From Thiopontia sp964415865 (GTDB taxonomy: Bacteria > Pseudomonadota > Gammaproteobacteria > GCF-002020875), in the NCBI GenBank assembly GCA_964415865.1, contig CAYQBY010000031.1:1-16846 (forward strand): a DNA stretch of 16,846 bases, read 5' to 3'. Made by a program: the position numbers and the translations under genes. Below are positions 1 to 7,189 of the stretch, piece by piece. The notes beneath the pieces were generated by a model, which saw only the letters and a list, made by a program, of their open reading frames with translations, was not told where the DNA came from and did not search any database. Each line of letters opens with the position of its first letter. Within the stretch, counting starts at the first letter, position 1.

Positions 1-1
1 C

Positions 2-25
2 ACACTGGAGTTTGAGCAAGAATGA
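2..25 (+). CDS. 3' end of an upstream gene, possibly MutT/Nudix (partial)
   Basis: Reading frame 2 is open from the window edge and gives T-L-E-F-E-Q-E followed by TGA at 23-25. That stop overlaps the ATG at 22 as ATGA, the usual sign of translational coupling. In many gammaproteobacteria the ThiE-like domain that follows is fused to an N-terminal MutT (8-oxo-dGTP diphosphatase) domain, so this tail could be the end of a separate mutT. Seven codons are too few to identify the protein; the assignment rests on context alone. Confidence 0.35.
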   Translation, partial: TLEFEQE

Positions 26-618
26 ATAATCCTGTGGCCGATAGAGCTGTAACAGCCATGAATCTACCAGATCGTTATCTGATCACGGGGAGAGCAGATA
101 GCCCAACACAATTCATGGAGAAGCTAGAGTCTGCCCTACAGGCTGGTATCAGGATGATACAGTTCAGGGCGCCAGACCTTGGGTCTGAGGATTATATTGA
201 GATGGCATCCAGGGTAGTGAAACAGTCTCACAAGTATGGTGCTAAAGTTCTGCTGAATGGAGATCCGATATGGGTGGAACGGATCGGTGCGGATGGCATA
301 CACCTCAATGGTCATCGTCTCAAGGAGCTCTCAACAAGACCGTTGCCAGATAACCTCTTGGTCTCTGCCTCCTGCCATAATGAGGAGGAGTTGCAGCAGG
401 CGGCTATGGTTGGGGTCAATTTTGCAGTACTCTCGGCAGTCTTGCCAACTCAGACCCATCCTGACCGAACCCCATTAGGGTGGGAGAGGTTTGCACATCT
501 GGTAAAAGGTGTATCCTTCCCGGTCTATGCGCTGGGCGGTGTAAACCGGGACCATATAAGGCACTCCATTTTGATGGGTGGGCAGGGAGTGGCTGCAATT
601 ACAGCATTCTGGGGGTAG
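22..618 (+). CDS. ThiE-like thiamine phosphate synthase domain protein, normally the C-terminal half of a MutT fusion
   Basis: This 198-residue protein has the TIM-barrel signature of the thiamine phosphate synthase family: IQFRAPD near residue 46, LLNGDP and GADGIHLNG near 78-97, the PTQTHPDRTPLGWERF segment near 141-156, and ALGGVN plus GVAAI near the C-terminus. It matches the variant ThiE domain attached to MutT in many gammaproteobacteria better than true ThiE: the usual Lys of the QxRxK motif is Ala and the IND motif is LNGD, so synthase activity is uncertain. Residues 4-20 (NPVADRAV...LPDRYLIT) resemble the fusion linker, yet here the upstream frame ends at 25. ATG 22 was chosen because it overlaps that stop; ATG 58 is an alternative start with only the barrel. 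It converges on zapD with 19 bp between stop codons. Confidence 0.8.
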   Translation: MNNPVADRAVTAMNLPDRYLITGRADSPTQFMEKLESALQAGIRMIQFRAPDLGSEDYIEMASRVVKQSHKYGAKVLLNGDPIWVERIGADGIHLNGHRLKELSTRPLPDNLLVSASCHNEEELQQAAMVGVNFAVLSAVLPTQTHPDRTPLGWERFAHLVKGVSFPVYALGGVNRDHIRHSILMGGQGVAAITAFWG

Positions 619-633
619 CCAATACTGATTGGC
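618..633. repeat. Short hairpin between convergent thiE-like and zapD
   Basis: GCCAAT-ACTG-ATTGGC is a perfect 6-bp stem with a 4-nt loop, filling the gap between two converging genes. Neither side has a run of T, so it is not a canonical intrinsic terminator, though it may still slow or stabilise the 3' ends of both transcripts. Confidence 0.35.
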
Positions 634-637
634 AGGG

Positions 638-1405
638 TCAGAGTATGCAGGTGGTTAACTGGAAGGAGACCTCCTCTGTTGCCTGAATAGGTCTCTCGTT
701 TAGGTTGGGAATCATCATTCGTGCAGAGAAACGGTGTCTTCCACCGCTAATCTCAACATAGTATGGAGAATCTATTGGCAGGGTGACACGAATCAGTTGA
801 TACGGGGTATCTTTATCCAGGCTATGTTGATAGAACCCTTTTGTTGCTACTACTGTTGATGGGGTGGCACTCCTGCGGATCATATCCAGAACAAGACTGA
901 CAGCATCACGAATGGTATCAAAACATGATACCCACTCAGTCAGCGAGGCAATTCTCTGCTCTGCCGGAAGATTGAGCCAGAAGTGATAATAGGGGAAGTC
1001 AATATCAGATAGTCCTCCAGGAGTTCCAAGGCGTTGCCTGAACCCCTTGAGGAATTCAGAATGACGTATCTCCTGTCCCGGCTTTCCCCTCTCTCTATCC
1101 AGATCCTGTCCCAGCTGTTTAAGTTTATTGAGGAAGTCATCAAGCTGTTTGTGGTTTACACCAGAACGCTCCTTGAGCGCAGCAAGAGTCATATGGTTTC
1201 GCTCCAGCTCTTTCATCAGATCTTTTTTTAGCTCAGAACGATCGGTTAGTGTAAGAATCTCTTCAAGCCGCTCCAGGGTTGCATGGCTACTGGCAGGGGC
1301 AGGCTCATTCAAGGTGTCATGAATATTTCTGAACAGCGATTCCAGGCGCAACAACGTACGAATACGTTCGTTTAGTGGCTGCTCATAAATTATGGTATCT
1401 GACAA
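638..1405 (-). CDS. zapD: Cell division protein ZapD, FtsZ-bundling factor
   Basis: The 255-residue product matches ZapD (formerly YacF), a cytoplasmic protein that cross-links FtsZ protofilaments and supports Z-ring integrity. Visible landmarks are the N-terminal YEQPLNERIRTLLRLE segment, the helical middle with LMKELERN near residue 65, RQRLGTPGG near 125, FWLNLP near 142 and the C-terminal GFYQ/ISGGRHRFSARM beta region. The start is a TTG, preceded by a weak AGG at a spacing of 7. It puts the first ten residues in step with the E. coli protein, and there is no ATG or GTG nearby. It follows coaE after a 57-bp gap, the conserved coaE-zapD order. The small zinc protein gene yacG, which commonly follows zapD, is absent here. 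Confidence 0.95.
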   Translation of the reverse strand: MSDTIIYEQPLNERIRTLLRLESLFRNIHDTLNEPAPASSHATLERLEEILTLTDRSELKKDLMKELERNHMTLAALKERSGVNHKQLDDFLNKLKQLGQDLDRERGKPGQEIRHSEFLKGFRQRLGTPGGLSDIDFPYYHFWLNLPAEQRIASLTEWVSCFDTIRDAVSLVLDMIRRSATPSTVVATKGFYQHSLDKDTPYQLIRVTLPIDSPYYVEISGGRHRFSARMMIPNLNERPIQATEEVSFQLTTCIL

Positions 1406-1462
1406 GGTTAAGCCTGTGGTGGTTATCTATTATTGAATGTATATATTCTCGATGAGATGACT

Positions 1463-2056
1463 CTATTCTGCAAGTTGAAGATAGCTTTTATGGAGTTGCG
1501 CTACCTGTTTTTGGGCTAGAGTATTATCGATATTTACTATGACATCATCTGCATGGTGTAACCGCTCCTCCCGTGTAGCCTGAGTCGCCACAATCTTCTC
1601 TGCCTCTGGTGGAGTGATATTGTCACGCGCCACAACCCGTTTAATCTGCTCTCTCTCTGGGATATCTATAACCAGAATACGATCCACAGGATACTTTGAT
1701 TGACTCTCAATCAACAACGGTACTACAAGAATAATGTAGGGGGCATCAATTTTGGCTGCCTCCTCTGTAAGCAGATTAAGAATTCTGGGGTGGAGGATTT
1801 GTTCAACAACTTTTCTCTGCTCAGGACTGGAAAATATTTGTTGCCGTAATTTTGTCCGATCAAGCTCCCCATCAGTTTTTACAATATCCTCACCCAAAGT
1901 CTCGGTGAGCTCTTTCAGTCCGCTGCTTCCTGGCTCTACCACACTACGTGCCGCCATATCTGCATCCAGAACAGGTGCACCAAGTTTGGCGAAAAGGTTT
2001 GCAATCGTACTTTTCCCACTGCCTATACCTCCTGTGAGCCCAATTATGAATGTCAC
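1463..2056 (-). CDS. coaE: Dephospho-CoA kinase
   Basis: This enzyme phosphorylates the 3'-hydroxyl of dephospho-CoA with ATP, the last step of coenzyme A synthesis, in the cytoplasm. The P-loop GLTGGIGSGKS spans residues 6-16; DAD at 31-33, PLLIE at 113-117 and QATREERLHHADDVI at 159-173 are family signatures. I chose the GTG at 2056 because it overlaps the pilD stop as GTGA and has a purine-rich GGGGAGGG about 8 nt upstream. This gives 197 residues, close to the usual 200-206. An ATG six codons upstream (2074) is possible. The long open frame running up to 2392 lies inside pilD and is not real. Together with coaBC elsewhere in the window, two of the CoA synthesis genes are present. Confidence 0.95.
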   Translation of the reverse strand: MTFIIGLTGGIGSGKSTIANLFAKLGAPVLDADMAARSVVEPGSSGLKELTETLGEDIVKTDGELDRTKLRQQIFSSPEQRKVVEQILHPRILNLLTEEAAKIDAPYIILVVPLLIESQSKYPVDRILVIDIPEREQIKRVVARDNITPPEAEKIVATQATREERLHHADDVIVNIDNTLAQKQVAQLHKSYLQLAE

Positions 2057-2928
2057 CCTGGATACCCTCCCCATAACAGGGAAATCCATCCACCTATAGC
2101 AAGAAATGGCCCAAACGGTATCGCAGTTAGCAGCGTTGGTGAGGACTTGTCTTTCTTCAGAAGGAGCCATGGGATAGCTACTAACAACCCACATATTGAT
2201 GCGATCAGGAGAATCTGTGGTAGCAGGGCCCATCCGCACCAGGCCCCAAGAGCCGCAAGTAATTTCAGGTCTCCTCCCCCCATACCATCTCGTCCAGTAG
2301 CCATTTTGTAGAGATGGAAGATAAGTGATAACACAAGATATCCAGTTATTGCTCCCCATAGAGCACTGGAGGGGGTGGTAAACAGACCCCACTGATTGAC
2401 TATCAGACCACTCCAGAGCAGAAGTTGGGTAAGTGAATCGGGAAGCAGTTGATGTTCCAGATCAATGAAGAGTAGTGCCAACAAAATCCAGCCAAACCAC
2501 ATTGCAGCAATCGCCTCGAACGGCCACAGTCCGGTAACCGCATTAATGGATGGCCCAAAATGCAGGGTGGAGATTACGGCAACAGTAATCCCCAGTAGTT
2601 CCAGTATCAGATATCTCCACCCAATAGGATGGTTGCAGTAGTGACAGTGGCCACTATTAAGCAGAAAACCTATAACCGGAATATTATCCACAATGCGCAA
2701 CGGTTGCTTGCAGTGAGGACAGTGGGAGCGGGGGCTGGATATAGTGATGTGATGACCATCCCCATTTTTTTTGCTCTCCAGCTGTAGAAATTCACGACAC
2801 TCTCTATTCCATTGTGATCTCAAGATTAGAGGCAGCCGATAGACCAGCATTGATAAAAAGCTGCCTGCAATTGCCCCTACCAGGATGGCCAAGAGAAGAA
2901 ATGGTGCAGGTTCCAGCAGAGTAGTCAT
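2053..2928 (-). CDS. pilD: Type IV prepilin leader peptidase / N-methyltransferase
   Basis: The 291-residue polytopic inner-membrane aspartic protease (family A24) cleaves prepilin leaders after Gly and methylates the new N-terminal residue. The cytoplasmic zinc-binding tetrad is intact (C70, C73, C95, C98). The two catalytic aspartates should be D156 in FIDLEHQLLPD and D220 in GMGGGDLKLLAALGAW; their 64-residue separation equals that in Pseudomonas PilD. Several hydrophobic helices fill the rest. ATG 2928 was chosen because it lies 1 nt after the pilC stop and fits family length. The reading frame extends further upstream only into pilC. Its likely substrates FimT and PilE are encoded 3 kb away in this window. 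Confidence 0.95.
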   Translation of the reverse strand: MTTLLEPAPFLLLAILVGAIAGSFLSMLVYRLPLILRSQWNRECREFLQLESKKNGDGHHITISSPRSHCPHCKQPLRIVDNIPVIGFLLNSGHCHYCNHPIGWRYLILELLGITVAVISTLHFGPSINAVTGLWPFEAIAAMWFGWILLALLFIDLEHQLLPDSLTQLLLWSGLIVNQWGLFTTPSSALWGAITGYLVLSLIFHLYKMATGRDGMGGGDLKLLAALGAWCGWALLPQILLIASICGLLVAIPWLLLKKDKSSPTLLTAIPFGPFLAIGGWISLLWGGYPG

Positions 2929-2929
2929 T

Positions 2930-4114
2930 CTAGAAATGGTGTCCGATCTGAAATATGGGTTGATAGAGTGCGATTGCCAAGACGCCAACCATACCACCAA
3001 TCAATAGAATCAACAGGGGTTCGAGTACTGTAGCCAACTGTTCAACTCGATGTTCAACCTCTCCCTCATAATAGAGCGCAAGGCGCCCCAACATCTGTGA
3101 CAGCTCACCACTCTCCTCTCCTGCCCGGACCATCTGGATGGCAATGGGAGGAAAAAACTGATGATTGGAAAGTGCGCTGGATAAGGTAACTCCCTGTAAG
3201 ACTGAATCATGAGCATCCTGCATTGCCCTGCGCAAAGAGAGATTACCGGTCATCTTTATCGATGTCTCCAGACCAATATGGATGGGGATGGCAGCCTCTT
3301 GGAGTGTTGCCAGTGTTCTGGCTAATCTGGCTACCATCACCTCATTTATGGTGGTTCCCAGCAGCGGAAGAGATAGTAGCAGTTGATCAGCTCTCATCTT
3401 GACGTATGGGACAAGCCTGTAAAGTGTAGTGACAGAGAGCATCAATAACAGTAGCGACAGTAGCAGTTCAACCAGATTGCGGTCTAGAAAATGGGCAGCC
3501 CCCAGAATCTGTTGAGTAAGCGGAGGGAGTGACCCTCCAAGATTGTGGAACAGGATCTCAAATTGTGGCACCACCTGCAGCAGCAGAAACAGTGATATTG
3601 CCAGAGTGAAGAGAAGTACACCTAAGGGGTATGAGAGTGCCTTCCAGAGTTGTCGTTTGAGGGTGCGGGTGCGTTCCCTGTACTCGGCAGCTCTTGCCAG
3701 CAGAGTAGAGAGTTCTCCTGTCGTCTCGCCGGAGTGAATAAGGTGGACAAGAAATGGATCAAAATGCTCTGGACGTTGCTCAAGTATCCTGGAGAATGTG
3801 GTTCCCTGCTGTAGCTGTAGCAGAATATCCTCACTTAATATTCGTAACGGGCCATTAGAGAGCCCCTGAATAATTCCCTCTAGTGAACGTGCCAGGGTAA
3901 GTCCGGAAGAGAGCAGAGTAGATAGTTGACGAATGAACAGGGTAATCTGGGTTGCTGAGATGGATAACCGCAGCTCAGGCACAGGAAATAGTCGTGTATG
4001 AAGGACTCCCATGGCAGCAAGTTTATCTTTTGCAAGGGCACGATTATCAGTTCTCAGTTGCCCTCGAACGGCTCTGCCCGACTGTTTAACTCCTCGCCAG
4101 TAATAGCGTGTCAT
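2930..4114 (-). CDS. pilC: Type IV pilus inner-membrane platform protein PilC (GspF family)
   Basis: PilC is the inner-membrane platform that couples the assembly ATPase to pilin insertion. The 394-residue product starts with the typical YYWRGVKQSGR segment and has two GspF-type cytoplasmic domains (about residues 55-175 and 260-375). The transmembrane segments lie near 175-195, 220-240 and at the C-terminus (LLILLIGGMVGVLAIALYQPIF). The repeated domain signature GETTGELS / GEESGELS is clear. ATG 4114 gives the normal length. Its -10-like TATACT ends 7 nt before the ATG and there is no Shine-Dalgarno sequence, so the mRNA may be leaderless. The ATPase gene pilB, which usually precedes pilC, is not here; fkpB occupies that side. 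Confidence 0.93.
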   Translation of the reverse strand: MTRYYWRGVKQSGRAVRGQLRTDNRALAKDKLAAMGVLHTRLFPVPELRLSISATQITLFIRQLSTLLSSGLTLARSLEGIIQGLSNGPLRILSEDILLQLQQGTTFSRILEQRPEHFDPFLVHLIHSGETTGELSTLLARAAEYRERTRTLKRQLWKALSYPLGVLLFTLAISLFLLLQVVPQFEILFHNLGGSLPPLTQQILGAAHFLDRNLVELLLSLLLLMLSVTTLYRLVPYVKMRADQLLLSLPLLGTTINEVMVARLARTLATLQEAAIPIHIGLETSIKMTGNLSLRRAMQDAHDSVLQGVTLSSALSNHQFFPPIAIQMVRAGEESGELSQMLGRLALYYEGEVEHRVEQLATVLEPLLILLIGGMVGVLAIALYQPIFQIGHHF

Positions 4115-4121
4115 GCAGTAC

Positions 4122-4129
4122 AGTATACT
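4122..4129. promoter_or_regulatory. Shared palindromic -10 element between divergent pilC and fkpB
   Basis: The palindrome AGTATACT yields TATACT on both strands in a 21-bp space between the pilC ATG (4114, minus) and the fkpB ATG (4136, plus). On each strand the hexamer ends 6-7 nt before the start codon, exactly where transcription would begin at the A of ATG. Neither gene has a Shine-Dalgarno sequence. I see no convincing -35 on either strand, which lowers confidence. Confidence 0.45.
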
Positions 4130-4135
4130 ATGCTG

Positions 4136-4612
4136 ATGGAGCATCAAGAAACAGACAAGATAGTGGTCGATAAAGGTAGAGAGGTTGCGCTGGCCTATAC
4201 TCTTTCGATGGCAGATGGCACTGAGGTTGATAGTGCATCGCAAGATGATCCTTTCCGGTTTACGATAGGAGATGGCTCACTATTTGCTGCTCTGGAGCAG
4301 CTGCTGTTGGGCCTGTCTGTTGGCTCCAGAGAGAGCTTTCTGCTTGCTGCAGAGGATGCTTTTGGTGTTTCTGACTCTGAGTTGCTCCATACTCTCTCCA
4401 GAGCTGAATTTGATGACTCTCTGGAGCTTGCCCCAGGCATGGTTTTCTCCTTCGAATCCCCATCAGGAGAGCAACTTCCTGCAACTGTGGTTGAGGAGAA
4501 TAGTGCTGGTGTTCTGGTTGATTTCAACCACCCCTTGGCAAGCAGAGATCTACGCTTTGAGATTGAGATTATCTCCATAAGAGAGAGTAGGGGAGAGATT
4601 AATGAGAATTGA
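4136..4612 (+). CDS. fkpB: FKBP-type peptidyl-prolyl isomerase FkpB (SlpA)
   Basis: A cytoplasmic SlyD-like FKBP prolyl isomerase of 158 residues. Motifs include ALAYTLSMADGTEVDS (19-34), FRFTIGDGSL (40-49), LLLGLSVGS (57-64), the insert-in-flap domain with AFGVSDSELLHTLSR (75-89), and VDFNHPLA (128-135), the SlyD/FkpB signature. The C-terminal metal-binding His-rich tail of SlyD is missing, as in FkpB. ATG 4136 is preferred over ATG 4130, which overlaps the putative -10 hexamer; neither has a Shine-Dalgarno sequence. The 3' end overlaps ispH by 11 nt, the conserved fkpB-ispH operon. The usual upstream lspA is replaced by divergent pilC. Confidence 0.92.
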   Translation: MEHQETDKIVVDKGREVALAYTLSMADGTEVDSASQDDPFRFTIGDGSLFAALEQLLLGLSVGSRESFLLAAEDAFGVSDSELLHTLSRAEFDDSLELAPGMVFSFESPSGEQLPATVVEENSAGVLVDFNHPLASRDLRFEIEIISIRESRGEINEN

Positions 4613-5534
4613 GTTGGCTCGACCACGTGGATTCTGTGCGGGAGTGGAGCGTGCAATTGCCATTGTGGAGCGAGCCCTGCAACGTTTTGGTGCCCCAATC
4701 TATGTACGCCATGAGGTGGTACATAATCGTTATGTGGTAGATCAGCTTCACTCCAAGGGGGCACTCTTTATCCAGGAGCTGAGTGAGGTGCCTAGCGGTG
4801 GACGGGTTATCTTTAGTGCCCATGGAGTCTCTACTGCTGTAGAGAGAGAGGCGGAAGAGCGTGGCTTACAGGTCTTTGATGCAACCTGCCCTCTGGTTAC
4901 AAAGGTTCATCTGCAGATTGCCCGTCATGCAAAAGAGAGGAGAGAGGTTGTCTTGATCGGTCATGCTGGTCACCCAGAGGTGGAGGGTACCATGGGACGA
5001 TATCCAGAAAACCAGAGAGAGAGGATTCATCTGGTAGATAGTGTAAAGGCGGTCGCCAAATTGCATATTGATAACCCGGACACCCTCTCCTATGCAACTC
5101 AGACCACGCTCTCAATGGATGATGCATCAGGGATAATTGATGCCCTGAGAGAGCGCTTTCCATCACTTCAAGGGCCAAATAGTGATGATATCTGCTACGC
5201 AACCCAGAATCGGCAAAATGCAATCAAGGAGCTGTCATCCAGGTGTGAGGCTGTGCTGGTTGTGGGGTCTGCAAATAGCTCAAACTCCAACCGTTTGCGA
5301 GAGATTGCGGAAGCCTCTGGCACAACTGCATACCTGATTGATCGAGCAGATGAGATTCAGCCGGAGTGGTTTGATAATGTTGACTGCATTGGTATCTCCG
5401 CAGGTGCATCTGCTCCGGAGATTCTGGTGGAGGGGGTAATTGAGCGGCTGCAGCAGTTGGGAGCAGAGTGGGGTGGGGAATCAAATATGGAGGATGAGGG
5501 CGTATTCTTTCCGCTGCCCGTTGCATTGCGGTAA
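4602..5534 (+). CDS. ispH: 4-hydroxy-3-methylbut-2-enyl diphosphate reductase IspH (LytB)
   Basis: IspH performs the last step of the MEP isoprenoid pathway, reducing HMBPP to IPP and DMAPP with a 4Fe-4S cluster. All three cluster cysteines are in place (C12 in GFCAGV, C96 in ATCPLVT, C198 in ICYATQNRQ). The substrate residues H41, H74, H124, E126, T168 and N228 are also present. The length of 310 residues is normal. ATG 4602 has a strong Shine-Dalgarno (GGGGAG) and overlaps the end of fkpB, so it is translated as a coupled operon gene. It converges on pilE with 25 bp between stop codons. Confidence 0.98.
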   Translation: MRIELARPRGFCAGVERAIAIVERALQRFGAPIYVRHEVVHNRYVVDQLHSKGALFIQELSEVPSGGRVIFSAHGVSTAVEREAEERGLQVFDATCPLVTKVHLQIARHAKERREVVLIGHAGHPEVEGTMGRYPENQRERIHLVDSVKAVAKLHIDNPDTLSYATQTTLSMDDASGIIDALRERFPSLQGPNSDDICYATQNRQNAIKELSSRCEAVLVVGSANSSNSNRLREIAEASGTTAYLIDRADEIQPEWFDNVDCIGISAGASAPEILVEGVIERLQQLGAEWGGESNMEDEGVFFPLPVALR

Positions 5535-5542
5535 CCATTACC
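5530..5542. repeat. Short inverted repeat at the ispH stop codon
   Basis: GGTAA-CCA-TTACC, a 5-bp stem with a 3-nt loop, covers the ispH stop and lies between convergent ispH and pilE. It has only three T after it, so it is at best a weak terminator. Confidence 0.25.
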
Positions 5543-5559
5543 TTTGCAGGTATTCATGA

Positions 5560-5970
5560 CTACCAACAATCAACTACACTGCCAGACCCGGTAATGCCAC
5601 GCTCCCCCTTCTCGTTGAGGGTGAGGTTGCCGCACAGAGTATCCCCAACCTGTACCCCAGTTGCTGTTGCCTGTAACTGATAGCTGTTGTCGGTAGTAGT
5701 GATGGAGAGAGTGTAGTGCTTCTCGTCCGATGTCTCCTTGTAGATTGAGGTGGTTGCCCCACTGTAACTGCCATTCTCCAGAAAATAACGTTCCACCCGC
5801 TGAGAAAAAATGGTTAGGGCAGTTGATCCATCACTGCGGCGCCCCTGCATCATCTGCTCCTCATAGTTTGGTAGAGATACAATAATCAGGATAGCAACAA
5901 TTGCCAATGCAACCACCATCTCGATAAGGGTGAACCCCCTCCTATCCACAGCTACTGATATTGTTTCCAC
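5560..5970 (-). CDS. pilE: Type IV pilin PilE-like
   Basis: A type IV pilin or minor pilin. The prepilin signal is clear: a 12-residue leader ending in RRG, then FTLIE with Glu at mature position 5, followed by a hydrophobic helix (MVVALAIVAILIIVSLPNY). The mature protein is about 124 residues and ends with a disulfide-loop cysteine pair, C113 and C135 (VVDCW), typical of PilE. I chose the GTG at 5970 because GGAGGA sits 5 nt upstream; the reading frame itself opens at ATG 6012, deeper inside fimT. It overlaps the fimT stop by 29 nt and is the last gene of radC-fimT-pilE. PilD, encoded at 2053-2928, would process it at the inner membrane. Whether it is the major pilin or a minor one cannot be told. 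Confidence 0.88.
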   Translation of the reverse strand: METISVAVDRRGFTLIEMVVALAIVAILIIVSLPNYEEQMMQGRRSDGSTALTIFSQRVERYFLENGSYSGATTSIYKETSDEKHYTLSITTTDNSYQLQATATGVQVGDTLCGNLTLNEKGERGITGSGSVVDCW

Positions 5971-6493
5971 TGCTATCCTCCGGAATACCGTCACCATCAC
6001 CATCCTCTGCAATTCGAATACGCCCAGTACTGTTGATATAGATAACCTGTGATCCCTCCAGTTGACTGTTACTACATAACACCAGACGGCTGAAGCTGGT
6101 GGAGTCCCCTGTTGGTTTATAGGTAACCCGATTTTTGAAATTGCCTATGCCCCGCAGGGTGATACCGGCTGGAAAGGGCTCATGAATCTGAAATACAATA
6201 TCAGATGCATCAACCCTGCCATCTCCGTCAGAATTCTCGAATATGATCCACCCAGACTCCCACTGAATAGAGGTGTCGCAACTGTTTCCATTATTGCTCT
6301 TGCAGAGAGTTACCTTGCGGTTACGTTTGATCGACTCATTGCGAGCTAACTGTAGCGCCCGACTGAACTCAGTGGCGGCGGCATAGGTCTGGTTTTGTTG
6401 AAAGATAGTTGATAGGTCGGGAGTGAGTTGACTCAATACAATAGCCAGAAGCGCCAGAGTAATCAGCAGTTCCGGCAGGGTGAAACCGCGCAT
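5942..6493 (-). CDS. fimT: Type IV minor pilin FimT/FimU (GspH family)
   Basis: A pseudopilin-like protein of 183 residues with an unusually short 3-residue leader MRG before FTLPE (Glu at mature +5) and a hydrophobic helix to about residue 22. The globular part has the GspH/FimT features NQTYAAATEFSRALQLARNESIKRN and WESGWIIFENSDGDGRVD. Minor pilins of this family prime pilus assembly and some bind DNA during uptake. Two Asp/Gly-rich stretches (NSDGDGRVDASD near 89 and DGDGDGIPEDSSG near 165) look like calcium-binding loops; the first is common in the family, the second is at the C-terminus. ATG 6493 overlaps the radC stop by one base (TGATG). An adjacent TTG at 6496 is less likely. Confidence 0.87.
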   Translation of the reverse strand: MRGFTLPELLITLALLAIVLSQLTPDLSTIFQQNQTYAAATEFSRALQLARNESIKRNRKVTLCKSNNGNSCDTSIQWESGWIIFENSDGDGRVDASDIVFQIHEPFPAGITLRGIGNFKNRVTYKPTGDSTSFSRLVLCSNSQLEGSQVIYINSTGRIRIAEDGDGDGIPEDSSGNNISSCG

Positions 6494-7170
6494 CAAATCC
6501 AGCCAAGTTCAGCCAGAGATGTGGTTGATTCACCATCTCCTACAACTATATGGTCAAGTAGGCGGACATCAATTAGCTCGAGGGCATCACGTAACTTTTC
6601 TGTAATATTGCGATCAGCCTGACTCGGTTCTGCAACTCCAGATGGATGGTTGTGGGCAAAAATCACAGCTGCAGCATTATGGTTCAAGGCACTGCGAACA
6701 ACCTCACGCGGGTGAACTGAGGCACCATCAATAGTGCCTGTGAAGAGAATCTCAAAGGTGATAATTTGATGCTTGTTATCCAGAAAGAGCCCCCCAAACG
6801 CCTCATGAGGATATCCACGTAGACGACTGCTGAGATAGCGTTTGGTTAGTTGTGGATTGGTGATTATATCAACCTTTTGAAGCTCGGCCCGCAGGTGGCG
6901 GGATGATATCTCCATAGTAGCCTGGAGCTGAACATACTTTGCGTCACCGAGCCCCTTGGCTGCACAGAACTGCTCCCGATTGGCCTCCAACAGTTGTCGG
7001 AGCCCTCCGAAATGGTTCAGTAGATCACGAGCAAGATCAACAGCTGACTTGCCCTTTACCCCTGTGCGCAGAAAAATAGCCAAAAGCTCAGCATCGGAGA
7101 GAGATTCTGCTCCCTTCTCCAGCAGTTTCTCTCTTGGTCGTTCACCCTCAGGCCAATCTGTAATTGCCAT
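6493..7170 (-). CDS. radC: RadC / UPF0758 family JAB-domain protein
   Basis: A 225-residue protein with an N-terminal helix-hairpin-helix-like region (GLGDAKYVQLQA near 74-84) and a C-terminal MPN/JAB metalloprotease-like domain. The zinc motif is complete: H173 and H175 in HNHPSG, S183 and D186. The name RadC is historical; a DNA repair role in E. coli was not upheld and the true function is unknown, though a link to DNA processing or natural transformation is often suggested. ATG 7170 gives the usual length (MAITDWPEGERPREKLL) and sits 19 bp from the divergent coaBC start. A GGTGGAG sequence lies 12 nt upstream. The first gene of an overlapping operon with fimT and pilE, it is therefore co-expressed with pilins. 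Confidence 0.93.
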   Translation of the reverse strand: MAITDWPEGERPREKLLEKGAESLSDAELLAIFLRTGVKGKSAVDLARDLLNHFGGLRQLLEANREQFCAAKGLGDAKYVQLQATMEISSRHLRAELQKVDIITNPQLTKRYLSSRLRGYPHEAFGGLFLDNKHQIITFEILFTGTIDGASVHPREVVRSALNHNAAAVIFAHNHPSGVAEPSQADRNITEKLRDALELIDVRLLDHIVVGDGESTTSLAELGWI

Positions 7171-7175
7171 TAGCG

Positions 7176-7181
7176 TATAAT
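7176..7181 (+). promoter_or_regulatory. Consensus -10 element directly before coaBC
   Basis: A perfect TATAAT ends 8 nt before the coaBC ATG in the 19-bp space between divergent radC and coaBC. Transcription from it would begin at or just before the start codon. No Shine-Dalgarno sequence is present. The -35 region (about 7153-7158, CCAATC) does not match consensus. Confidence 0.5.
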
Positions 7182-7189
7182 TCTCCACC

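Noticed and set aside
618..633. GCCAAT/ATTGGC hairpin as an intrinsic terminator
   Set aside because: No T-run follows on either strand; listed only as a repeat.
1435..1448. GAATGTATATATTC imperfect palindrome upstream of zapD as an operator
   Set aside because: Symmetry is imperfect and the stretch is simply AT-rich; no promoter with matching spacing.
2057..2392. N-terminal extension of coaE in the same frame
   Set aside because: It lies wholly inside pilD, carries no kinase-like sequence, and the GTGA start at 2056 gives the family length.
3998..4135. Longer fkpB start inside pilC
   Set aside because: The extra residues do not resemble FKBP and the segment is antisense to conserved PilC coding sequence.
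4115..4243. Upstream extension of pilC reading through the fkpB start
   Set aside because: It would overlap fkpB head-on and lacks PilC similarity; YYWRGVKQSGR is the usual N-terminus.
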